NCBI GenBank assembly: GCA_900762945.1
Contig: CAAFIN010000137.1
Span: 1 to 6,978, forward strand
Source of the DNA: Clostridia bacterium
GTDB taxonomy: Bacteria > Bacillota > Clostridia > Christensenellales > Pumilibacteraceae
Direction: 5' to 3'
DNA: 6,978 bases
The notes beneath the pieces were generated by a model, which did no database searches, was not told the DNA's origin, and saw nothing but the letters and a program-made list of their open reading frames with translations. Shown here in pieces: positions 1-5,709 of the stretch (position 1 is its first letter; every line of letters starts with the position of its first letter). Made by a program: the position numbers and the translations under genes.

Positions 1-117
1 GATAGTGCGCGTTTTTTATTTCGCGGACAACCGAAAGTCGCGCTCGGGCGCACGAAACGCCGCATTGCGCGGAAATTACAGGTAAGAGGAGAACGTCGTT
101 CTCTTAGAAAATAGGTG

Positions 118-158
118 AACGCCGGGGTTAAGTTTGTACTCCGGCTTTGGCGTTTTTC
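118..158 (+). terminator. Probable intrinsic terminator of an upstream unit
   Basis: AACGCC (118-123) pairs with GGCGTT (149-154), and the run of T continues to 157. Inside, GGGG (124-127) can pair with CTCC (139-142), or alternatively GCCGG (121-125) can pair with CCGGC (141-145), so two mutually exclusive folds exist. The GC stem directly followed by five T is the normal layout of a rho-independent terminator. It lies 55 bases before the next start codon, so it more likely ends an upstream unit than attenuates the downstream one, but attenuation is not excluded. Confidence 0.5.
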
Positions 159-176
159 GAGAAAAGGGAATAAAAT
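147..176 (+). promoter_or_regulatory. Weak sigma-A promoter candidate for the first operon
   Basis: TAAAAT at 171-176 resembles a -10 box, and TTGGCG at 147-152 matches four of six bases of the -35 consensus, with an 18-base spacer. The -35 candidate overlaps the 3' arm of the terminator. That is possible but lowers confidence. No better pair is seen between the terminator and the start codon. Confidence 0.3.
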
Positions 177-179
177 TTT

Positions 180-199
180 GCTTTCGGCACCACGAAAGC
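180..199 (+). promoter_or_regulatory. 5'-UTR hairpin adjoining the ribosome binding site
   Basis: GCTTTCG (180-186) and CGAAAGC (193-199) form a perfect 7-bp stem with a 6-base loop. Pairing can extend outward by G-T and A-T pairs from the TTTT at 176-179 into bases 200-203, which begin the AGAGAGG ribosome binding site (201-207). If the stem forms in the transcript it would sit directly against, or partly cover, the binding site of the 213-1283 gene. The effect on translation is inferred. Confidence 0.45.
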
Positions 200-212
200 G
201 AGAGAGGTGTAT

Positions 213-1283
213 ATGAACGTTATAATGTTTGCGGCGCAATACGTAGCCAACGACAGCGGAGTGCTGGTCGGCGCTTTGCTGATGGCGTTGCTTATCGTAG
301 CGGGCGTTGCGGTGATTACGGTCGGCGCGATTCTGTACGTCAAGGACGGATCCAAGCCCGCCGCAGTCGCACCCGCCGCTGCCGCCGCGGAAGAACCCGC
401 CCGCGCGGATAGCGAGGCAACGGGAATGACCGAGCCTACCGAGGGAACCGCGACCGAAACGGCAGAGGAAACCGCGACGGAAGAGCCTTCCGAAGCCACC
501 GCCGATGACGTTACGGACGAATCCGTAGCCGAGGAAGAAGCGGTAGCCGAAGAATACCCCGCAGCCGAGGAAACGACTTCCGAACCCGAAACCGAAACGG
601 CGGAGGAAACCGCCGACGAACCCGCGGAAGAAGCCGCGACGGAAGAAGCCGCGGACGAGATCGCGGCGACTACGGACGGAGCCGTTACGCCGACGTTTAT
701 CGACGACATAATGGCGGGGCTGAGCGACGGCTCGAAAGACACGTTCTCGTACCGCGTGATCGGACGCAATTACGGCGCGATGAACACAATGAAAGACGTG
801 CGCGACTACGCGACGGAAGGCGAATTCCTCGACGACTTTTTCAAGAACGCCAACCGCTTCTACAAGCCGTTCGACGCGGAGATTTTCACCGCGCTTTACG
901 AGCGCCAGAAACCCAACAAGCGCGGCAACGAACTGAGTAAACTCAACGTGCGCTACGCCAACGCGCTTTACTACTACAGAAAAGACGATCCGACGCTCGT
1001 CGGCAAAACGATTATGCTGCTGAAAGACGACGTGGAGTATCAACTTTCCAAGGACAGCACTTACCTCAAGAAAGTGCCGTCGCTTAAGAAACTGATTCTT
1101 ATCTATTCCGCGCGCGGCGAATACGACGAGGCTATCGCGTACTGCGACAGAGCGATCGAACACAAGATTTACGACGTAAGACAAAGCGGTTTCGAACCGC
1201 GGCGCAAAGCGCTCGTCGAAAAGCGCGACCGCGCCGAAGCGAGAAAAGCGAGAGCGGCTAAGAAATTAGCGGCAAATAACTAA
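213..1283 (+). CDS. Single-span membrane protein with acidic linker and TPR-like C-terminus
   Basis: This is a 356-residue protein of unrecognised function. The ATG at 213 is chosen because AGAGAGG (201-207) sits five bases upstream; the in-frame GTG at 207 would overlap that site. Residues about 17-43 form one hydrophobic membrane segment with Asp13 before it and Lys44/Lys48 after it, so the positive-inside rule predicts a short outside N-terminus and a cytoplasmic C-terminus. Residues about 60-150 are a low-complexity linker of Glu, Ala and Thr with almost no basic residues. Residues about 160-335 look globular and mostly helical, rich in Tyr, Lys and Asp. Residues about 289-318 (Leu, Tyr298, Gly302-Glu-Tyr, Ala307, Ala314) fit the spacing of a TPR helix pair. 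The last 20 residues are Lys/Arg/Ala-rich. The gene is followed after 17 bases by the large surface-protein gene, so the two are probably co-transcribed. A scaffold or adaptor role is only inference. Confidence 0.85.
   Translation: MNVIMFAAQYVANDSGVLVGALLMALLIVAGVAVITVGAILYVKDGSKPAAVAPAAAAAEEPARADSEATGMTEPTEGTATETAEETATEEPSEATADDVTDESVAEEEAVAEEYPAAEETTSEPETETAEETADEPAEEAATEEAADEIAATTDGAVTPTFIDDIMAGLSDGSKDTFSYRVIGRNYGAMNTMKDVRDYATEGEFLDDFFKNANRFYKPFDAEIFTALYERQKPNKRGNELSKLNVRYANALYYYRKDDPTLVGKTIMLLKDDVEYQLSKDSTYLKKVPSLKKLILIYSARGEYDEAIAYCDRAIEHKIYDVRQSGFEPRRKALVEKRDRAEARKARAAKKLAANN
453..650 (+). repeat. Low-complexity Glu/Ala/Thr-coding imperfect repeats
   Basis: A 24-base unit at 453-476 recurs at 591-614 with two mismatches, in frame, 138 bases (46 codons) later. 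Both copies code for TETAEETA. Around them are shorter repeats of GAA/GAG, GCN and ACN codons (GCGACGGAAGA at 474-484 and again at 637-647). This looks like a linker that expanded by duplication; its length probably varies between relatives. Confidence 0.7.
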
Positions 1284-1289
1284 AGGAGG
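1282..1289 (+). promoter_or_regulatory. Strong ribosome binding site of the large surface-protein gene
   Basis: AAAGGAGG overlaps the TAA stop (1281-1283) of the upstream gene and lies 11 bases before the ATG at 1301. The near-perfect match to the 16S rRNA anti-Shine-Dalgarno fixes this start and implies that translation of the two genes is linked on one transcript. Confidence 0.85.
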
Positions 1290-1300
1290 CAATAGTTATT

Positions 1301-4300
1301 ATGACTAAACGATTGAAGAAATTGACGGTCGCGATTGCGATCGGAGTCGTATTGATCGCCGCCGGCATTATTTCCGGCGTGTGCATCATTAACTCGAGCG
1401 TAAACAAGCGCCCGACCTACGTTGCCACGGCGGAGGAACTCGTCGCGGCAATCAACGACGATATAGACAAGCCGATAGTGCTGAGTAATGATATCGTGGT
1501 TCACGGCGACCTTGCCGCGAACAAACTTTTCGACCTCGAAATGAACGGCCATAACCTGCGCGTTATCGGCACGTTCACGCTTAAGACCGACGCCGCAGAC
1601 GAAATGTACGTCGGCGACGGCAAGAACCAGATAAAGAAGCGCGAACGCGTCCAAGCCGACAAGATCGTGATCGACGCGGTCAACGCAACCATCACCTGGA
1701 ACGCCAACGTGCAACTTAAAAACGGCTACACCGCGGACGACTTCGTGGTGTCCTCAGCCGACCACACGTTCATTTTCAACGGTTTGATGATCGGCGAAAG
1801 CGGCGACGCGGTCAAGACCGCTATGACCGTAAAACAGGGCAGAGTAGTCGTTTCCGCAAGCGACGTAAACGTTAAAACTCCCGCCGAAATCGTCGTTCCC
1901 GCGGACGCTAAAGACGCGTTCGTCGACAACAAGACCGAAGCGGAAGTGAATATCAAGGCTTCGACTTCCGTGTCCGTCGCGGGTACCGTGTCCGTCGATA
2001 TCGACGACAAAGCCGAGAACGTCAAAATCACCGCTCCCGAAGCCGGTTCGTCCGTCACCGTCAAGTCCGGCACCGCGGCTTCCGTAGACGCGGCGGGTTC
2101 CGACGTTATCGTGGATAAGGGCGCGACCGTCGCGGGCAAAGTCACCGCCGGCAAGGTCGAGAACAACGGCACCGTCGGCGAAATCGATTCGGACGACGTG
2201 ACCGACAATTCCGTTGCTATCCGTAAAGCGGACGCAAAAACCGAACTTTCGGCTTACGCCCTCGCAAAAGGCAAGGATAACTACTCCGCTTACGGCTGGG
2301 AAGCGATCAAGGTTTGCGTAACCGCAGGCAATGCCGCTATCGACGCGGCTACGGATATCGACGGCGTGAACGCCGCTTTCGCCGCAGCCAAAGCCGAGAT
2401 AGATAAAGTTCTCACGCTGAACGGCGAATTTGAGAAATACAGAGAAGAGAAGAAAACCGAACTCGACGAGTACGCTTCCGAGGATGATTACACCGCCGCT
2501 AACTGGACTACGGTTTCGGAAGCCGTTACCGCCGGTAAAGAAGCAATAAGCAAAGCTACCGACAAGTCGGGCGTTGACGCGGCGTTTAACGAAGCGAAAG
2601 CGGCAATAGACGCGGTGGCAAAGGCGCAAGCGAAACTAGGCGAAGTTCGTTACGATACTTTCCGCGAAGCGTTCGAAGCGGTTTCGGATACGGAAGCGCA
2701 GACGATTACGCTTCTTGCAGACGTAACCGATACGACCGCAACCGAATACGTGTTCGACGGTGTAAACGTCACGCTCGATCTTAACGGTCACGTTCTTGAC
2801 GGACTTGCATACGGCGGAAGCGCAAAGACGCATTACGTTTACGCTGTCAACGGTGCTGTACTCACCGTCACCGACGGTAGCGAAGCAAAGACCGGCAAAT
2901 TAACCTCCTGGTACGCGGGAAATTCTACGCTTAACGTAATTTACGTTGAAAACGCAAAGGTCGTTTTGAACGGCGGTACGATAACGGCGCATGACGCCAA
3001 CTACGGAATGGTCGGTATAATGGCAAAAGCGGACGCAACCGTCGAAATCAACGGCGGCGAAGTTCAAGGTTTGTATTTCGCAGCAAACAGAAAGAGAGGC
3101 TACGCCATAAACGTGGCTGCGGCTACCGCGACGCTGACGGTAAACGGCGGCGTTCTCAGTACGGACGATCCTTCCTGCTATGCAATATTCAACACTGCGT
3201 CGGGTAGTACGGTTACTATCAAGGGCGGAACGATTGCTACAATCAGCATTGCAAAGAATACGATCGTTTCGATAACCGGCGGTACGTTTAAGTCCGCAGT
3301 CAAGACCGATTATCTTACCAAAGGTTACGCATGCCTTGAAAACGAGGACGGAACTTACCGCGTCGAAAGCGGCTACGTCGTGACTGTCGGCAGCGTAAAA
3401 TACGATACGTTGTCGGCGGCAATTACTGCAGCGAAAGCGGGCGACGTTATCACCGTGTATAACGATGTTACCGAAAATGAAGGCAATATCAAGTACATTA
3501 TCAGAAAAGCGCTTACTATCAGCGGCGCGTACGGCGCAACCGGAGTTAAGCCTGTGATCAAAGGCACTTTCGCCGTCGATATCAACGGCGTAAGCGACGG
3601 AAGCGACGTTGTTACCATCGAAAATCTCGAAATTGTCCACAACGGCGTTTACGTCAAGGACGGTTGGACGCAGGATACCAAGGGCGCGGTAGTGTTGCAG
3701 GACGGCGGTATTACGCTGCAAAACAACTATATCCACCTCGTAAATCCCGCTCCGGCTAACGTAAGCAATTCGCCTTCCGGCTTGCAGCTTTCGAGAAGAG
3801 GCGCGTCCGTATCTACCGGCGCAATCACCGTCAGCGGCAATACGTTCGGCGCATATCCGAAGTACAGCGACAAAACCAATACTATTGCGACCGCAATTCA
3901 GGTAACGCGCAACTACACCTTGAACGGAGTGCTTGTCTACGGCGGACTCGAAGTCGACGACGAAAAGATCTACACCGGAAACAAGTACGAGAACACCGAC
4001 GGCAACGCACAGTACGTTCTCTACGGTAACTTCGACTTTGCTGCCGACAAACGCGGCTACACCTACGTTGTGTTCGGCGACGTGTTCGCTTACAACCGCG
4101 ACGGCGGAGATCTCCTCGCCGGCGGCAAGATGATTATCGCTCGCAGCTTTACGCTTACCGATAAGATCTACGAGATAAAAGCGGGTACCGAACTCGTTAT
4201 CGGAAAAGGCGCAACGCTCGATTGCAACGGACTTACGCTCAAGGTGAACGGCACGCTTACCGTAAACGGCGAAATCACAAACGTAACCTATAGTTACGGC

Positions 4301-4846
4301 GAAAACGGTAAAAAAGTCGTTTATCTTTCCACGGTTAACGCAAATACCGTGTTCGATCCGAACGCCGAGTACGTGTTTGCGACTGCAAGCACTAAACTTG
4401 AACCGATTGCAATTGCGGCAAGCGCTAAAGTAAAGAAAATGACTCTCAACCTAAGCGCGGCTGCGTTTAAGATCAAGATAAACGCGCCGATTACCGTAGT
4501 CAGCCCGGTGGTTATCAACGGCGTAGGTGTTATTAAGAAATCTGATGCGAAAACTAAATTCGACGTCACTTCGGATAATGCGTTTATCGTAAAGTCCGGT
4601 TCGCTCGAACTCAATAAGATCCAGCTGACGCATAAGAGCACTACTGCCGACACCGTAAAGGACTTTATAAAGATCGACGAGAACGCTAACGTGGCAGTGA
4701 CCTTGAACGACGTCGCTTTTATTAACACGAGTAACAATAGTTTGTTCATAAACGTAGTTTCCGGCGCAACGCTCGATCTCTCGTTTAACAACGTTACCGT
4801 AAACGGCACGGCTGTCGCCGCCGAGTCCGAAATCGTCAAAAGATAG
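1301..4846 (+). CDS. Large exported beta-helix surface protein with FIVAR-like repeats
   Basis: This is an 1181-residue protein. Residues 3-7 are basic and about 9-31 hydrophobic, giving a signal peptide or uncleaved signal anchor. Cys28 follows Ser-Gly-Val, a poor lipobox. Three diverged modules share a pattern: a short helix with T-x-x-x-A, then 'I-T/V-L-x-x-D-V/I', then usually 'L-x-x-N-G-H-x-L'. They lie at about 39-86, 449-501 and 699-742. Such modules begin right-handed parallel beta-helices in many Bacillota surface proteins. Residues about 180-300 are Val/Ala/Thr-rich beta repeats. Residues 309-439 are two FIVAR-like helical repeats. Residues 554-661 carry five 'x-G-G-x' solenoid rungs. 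Residues about 740-1170 continue as Asn/Thr/Val-rich beta strands, with 'LDCNG..LKVNGTLTVNG' near 973-990. There is no LPxTG motif, SLH domain or C-terminal membrane span, so attachment would depend on the N-terminal segment. No enzymatic residues are recognised. Adhesion or glycan binding is plausible but unproven. A terminator follows 22 bases after the stop. Confidence 0.88.
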   Translation: MTKRLKKLTVAIAIGVVLIAAGIISGVCIINSSVNKRPTYVATAEELVAAINDDIDKPIVLSNDIVVHGDLAANKLFDLEMNGHNLRVIGTFTLKTDAADEMYVGDGKNQIKKRERVQADKIVIDAVNATITWNANVQLKNGYTADDFVVSSADHTFIFNGLMIGESGDAVKTAMTVKQGRVVVSASDVNVKTPAEIVVPADAKDAFVDNKTEAEVNIKASTSVSVAGTVSVDIDDKAENVKITAPEAGSSVTVKSGTAASVDAAGSDVIVDKGATVAGKVTAGKVENNGTVGEIDSDDVTDNSVAIRKADAKTELSAYALAKGKDNYSAYGWEAIKVCVTAGNAAIDAATDIDGVNAAFAAAKAEIDKVLTLNGEFEKYREEKKTELDEYASEDDYTAANWTTVSEAVTAGKEAISKATDKSGVDAAFNEAKAAIDAVAKAQAKLGEVRYDTFREAFEAVSDTEAQTITLLADVTDTTATEYVFDGVNVTLDLNGHVLDGLAYGGSAKTHYVYAVNGAVLTVTDGSEAKTGKLTSWYAGNSTLNVIYVENAKVVLNGGTITAHDANYGMVGIMAKADATVEINGGEVQGLYFAANRKRGYAINVAAATATLTVNGGVLSTDDPSCYAIFNTASGSTVTIKGGTIATISIAKNTIVSITGGTFKSAVKTDYLTKGYACLENEDGTYRVESGYVVTVGSVKYDTLSAAITAAKAGDVITVYNDVTENEGNIKYIIRKALTISGAYGATGVKPVIKGTFAVDINGVSDGSDVVTIENLEIVHNGVYVKDGWTQDTKGAVVLQDGGITLQNNYIHLVNPAPANVSNSPSGLQLSRRGASVSTGAITVSGNTFGAYPKYSDKTNTIATAIQVTRNYTLNGVLVYGGLEVDDEKIYTGNKYENTDGNAQYVLYGNFDFAADKRGYTYVVFGDVFAYNRDGGDLLAGGKMIIARSFTLTDKIYEIKAGTELVIGKGATLDCNGLTLKVNGTLTVNGEITNVTYSYGENGKKVVYLSTVNANTVFDPNAEYVFATASTKLEPIAIAASAKVKKMTLNLSAAAFKIKINAPITVVSPVVINGVGVIKKSDAKTKFDVTSDNAFIVKSGSLELNKIQLTHKSTTADTVKDFIKIDENANVAVTLNDVAFINTSNNSLFINVVSGATLDLSFNNVTVNGTAVAAESEIVKR
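2225..2617 (+). repeat. Two tandem FIVAR-like helical repeats in the surface protein
   Basis: Residues 309-370 (bases 2225-2410) and 381-439 (2441-2617) align over 59 positions with a single 3-residue gap and 30 identities by hand count. Shared landmarks are KTEL, a Tyr, a Trp, VTAG, ATD, GV-x-AAF, and AKA-x-ID-x-V. The pattern matches the helical-bundle repeats of the FIVAR type that serve as spacers or binding units in Gram-positive surface proteins. They sit between an N-terminal beta region and the second beta-helix module, like a stalk or hinge. The family name is from pattern memory, not a search. Confidence 0.75.
2960..3283 (+). repeat. Five Gly-Gly beta-solenoid rungs
   Basis: Within the surface protein the motif hydrophobic-x-hydrophobic-x-G-G-x-hydrophobic repeats with Gly-Gly pairs at residues 558, 585, 616, 642 and 660 (spacings 27, 31, 26 and 18). 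The residue before Gly-Gly is Asn three times, then Lys and Thr. Periodic turns of this kind are typical of parallel beta-helix rungs in which a stacked Asn or Gly marks each turn. Protein-level similarity is clear. At the DNA level the copies have diverged, so recent slippage is unlikely. Confidence 0.65.
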
Positions 4847-4868
4847 CCGATTATAACCTAACGCCCGC

Positions 4869-4899
4869 AAAAGACCGAAGTCACACGCTTCGGTCTTTT
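4869..4899 (+). terminator. Intrinsic terminator of the surface-protein operon
   Basis: AAAAGACCGAAG (4869-4880) and CTTCGGTCTTTT (4888-4899) form a perfect 12-bp inverted repeat with a 7-base loop, starting 22 bases after the TAG stop at 4844-4846. The 3' arm ends in four T followed by a pyrimidine-rich CTTATCC. The A-run on the 5' arm would allow function on the other strand too, but no minus-strand gene ends here. Confidence 0.9.
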
Positions 4900-4968
4900 C
4901 TTATCCTTATAAATCACAAATCGGGCGGAAAGAGGTGAAAACCGTTGAAAAAATACGGGGAATATGAT

Positions 4969-4990
4969 AAACTTAAACTAAAATTAAGGT
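4969..4990 (+). promoter_or_regulatory. Tandem 11-bp direct repeat, putative OmpR/PhoB-type operator
   Basis: AAACTTAAACT (4969-4979) is followed immediately by AAAATTAAGGT (4980-4990); 8 of 11 positions match. TTAA cores recur one helical turn apart, ending 8 bases before the TATAAT box. OmpR/PhoB-family dimers typically bind head-to-tail half-sites with about 11-bp periodicity placed at a poor -35 region, and the Bacillus PhoP half-site is TTAACA-like. The gene downstream encodes such a regulator, so autoregulation is a reasonable inference. The site is AT-rich, so chance similarity must be considered. Confidence 0.4.
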
Positions 4991-4998
4991 CAAAGCGC

Positions 4999-5004
4999 TA
5001 TAAT
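4999..5004 (+). promoter_or_regulatory. -10 box of the two-component operon
   Basis: A perfect TATAAT lies 33 bases before the ATG at 5038, in AT-rich DNA after the preceding terminator. No good TTGACA-like -35 lies 16-18 bases upstream; the region there is AAACTAA. That suggests an activator-dependent promoter, consistent with the direct repeat just upstream. Confidence 0.55.
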
Positions 5005-5037
5005 CGCGCCGAGAACTGAAACGGGCGGTGAAAAAAT

Positions 5038-5709
5038 ATGAAACTGCTACTTGCGGAGGACGAAGTCGATCTTTCCGCGGCGATAAAACAAATACTCGAA
5101 ATAGGCGGCTACGCGGTCGACGCGGTTTTTAACGGCGACGACGCGCTTTATTACGCCGAAAACGGCAGTTACGACGGGGTGATACTGGACGTAATGATGC
5201 CGGGGCTTGACGGCATAACGGTAGTAAAAAAACTGCGCGAACACGGTTACGGCGTGCCGGTGCTTATCCTCACGGCTCGCGCGGAAATCGACGACAAAGT
5301 GCTGGGGCTGGACTCGGGCGCGGACGATTATCTGACGAAGCCGTTCGCGGCGAAAGAACTTCTTGCCCGCGTTCGGGCGCTCACGCGTCGAAAAGCGGAA
5401 ACGCTGTCTGCGGTTACGTTCGGCGGGGTCACGCTCGACCCCGGAACTTGCGAGCTTCGCGCGGCGGGCGGGTCGGCGAGGCTTACGAACAAAGAATATC
5501 GACTTATGGAGTATCTTATCCGCAATCATAACGCGGTGTTGTCCACCGAGCGCATTTTCGGGCAAGTGTGGGATAGCGAGGCGGAAGCGGAACTCAGCGT
5601 GGTATGGGTGTTCATATCCGCGCTTCGGAAGAAACTGAAGAATATCGGAGCGGGTTGCGAAATAGTGGCGGCGAGAGGCGTGGGGTATCGCTTGGAGGAG
5701 AAGAAATGA
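5038..5709 (+). CDS. OmpR/PhoB-family response regulator
   Basis: This is a full-length 223-residue DNA-binding response regulator. The receiver domain (about 1-117) has the acidic pair Glu7/Asp8, the phosphoacceptor Asp51 in 'VILDVMMPGLDG', Thr79 in 'LILTAR', and Lys101 in 'YLTKPF', so all residues needed for phosphorylation are present. A short linker leads to a winged-helix domain (about 126-220) with 'LTNKEYRLMEYLI', the recognition-helix segment 'SVVWVFISALRKKL', and the wing 'AARGVGYRLE'. The VVWV variant, in place of the more usual VDVH, is familiar from clostridial members. The start is supported by GGCGGTG at 5024-5030, seven bases upstream. It overlaps the kinase gene by four bases, which defines a cognate pair. 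It would act in the cytoplasm as a phosphorylation-controlled transcription factor; its targets cannot be read from the sequence beyond the possible autoregulatory site upstream. Confidence 0.96.
   Translation: MKLLLAEDEVDLSAAIKQILEIGGYAVDAVFNGDDALYYAENGSYDGVILDVMMPGLDGITVVKKLREHGYGVPVLILTARAEIDDKVLGLDSGADDYLTKPFAAKELLARVRALTRRKAETLSAVTFGGVTLDPGTCELRAAGGSARLTNKEYRLMEYLIRNHNAVLSTERIFGQVWDSEAEAELSVVWVFISALRKKLKNIGAGCEIVAARGVGYRLEEKK

Larger units (their letters stand above)
1..206. other. Non-coding leader region upstream of the first gene
   Basis: No gene with a start and a ribosome binding site can be supported here. Two + frames are open from the left edge: frame 1 runs 37 codons to a TAG at 112-114, and frame 2 runs 27 codons to a TAA at 83-85. 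Either could be the C-terminal tail of an upstream gene, but in GC-rich DNA both could be chance. The GCGCG followed by six T at 8-17 resembles the 3' arm and T-tract of a terminator cut by the window edge. An imperfect 8-bp hairpin lies at 87-105 (arms 87-94 and 98-105, loop GTC, one G-T pair) without a T-tract. The rest of the stretch is described in separate entries. Confidence 0.5.

Noticed and set aside
1..114. Tail of an upstream protein-coding gene in frame 1 (stop at 112) or frame 2 (stop at 83)
   Set aside because: Both frames are open and too short to choose between. Neither shows a recognisable motif, so no CDS is claimed.
128..769. Minus-strand open frame of 213 codons, Ser/Ala/Val-rich
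   Set aside because: It is the reverse reading of the Glu/Ala/Thr-coding linker, has no ribosome binding site or recognisable domain, and its low complexity mirrors the + strand codons.
1301..1430. Lipoprotein signal with Cys28 as the lipidated residue
   Set aside because: The residues before Cys28 are Ser-Gly-Val. A lipobox needs a small residue (Gly, Ala or Ser) directly before Cys, so a signal anchor or ordinary signal peptide is preferred.
2900..3736. Minus-strand open frames opposite the surface-protein gene (also 1754-2629)
   Set aside because: No ribosome binding sites, no recognisable domains, and Arg/Cys/Asn-rich composition typical of antisense reading of a GC-biased gene.
4945..5019. 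Possible 24-residue basic leader peptide starting at TTG 4945 (MKKYGEYDK...), with AGAGG at 4931-4935
   Set aside because: The TATAAT box and the direct repeat lie inside it, so the main transcript would not contain it. No promoter is seen upstream after the terminator, and the start is a TTG. Conservation in relatives would be needed to revive it.
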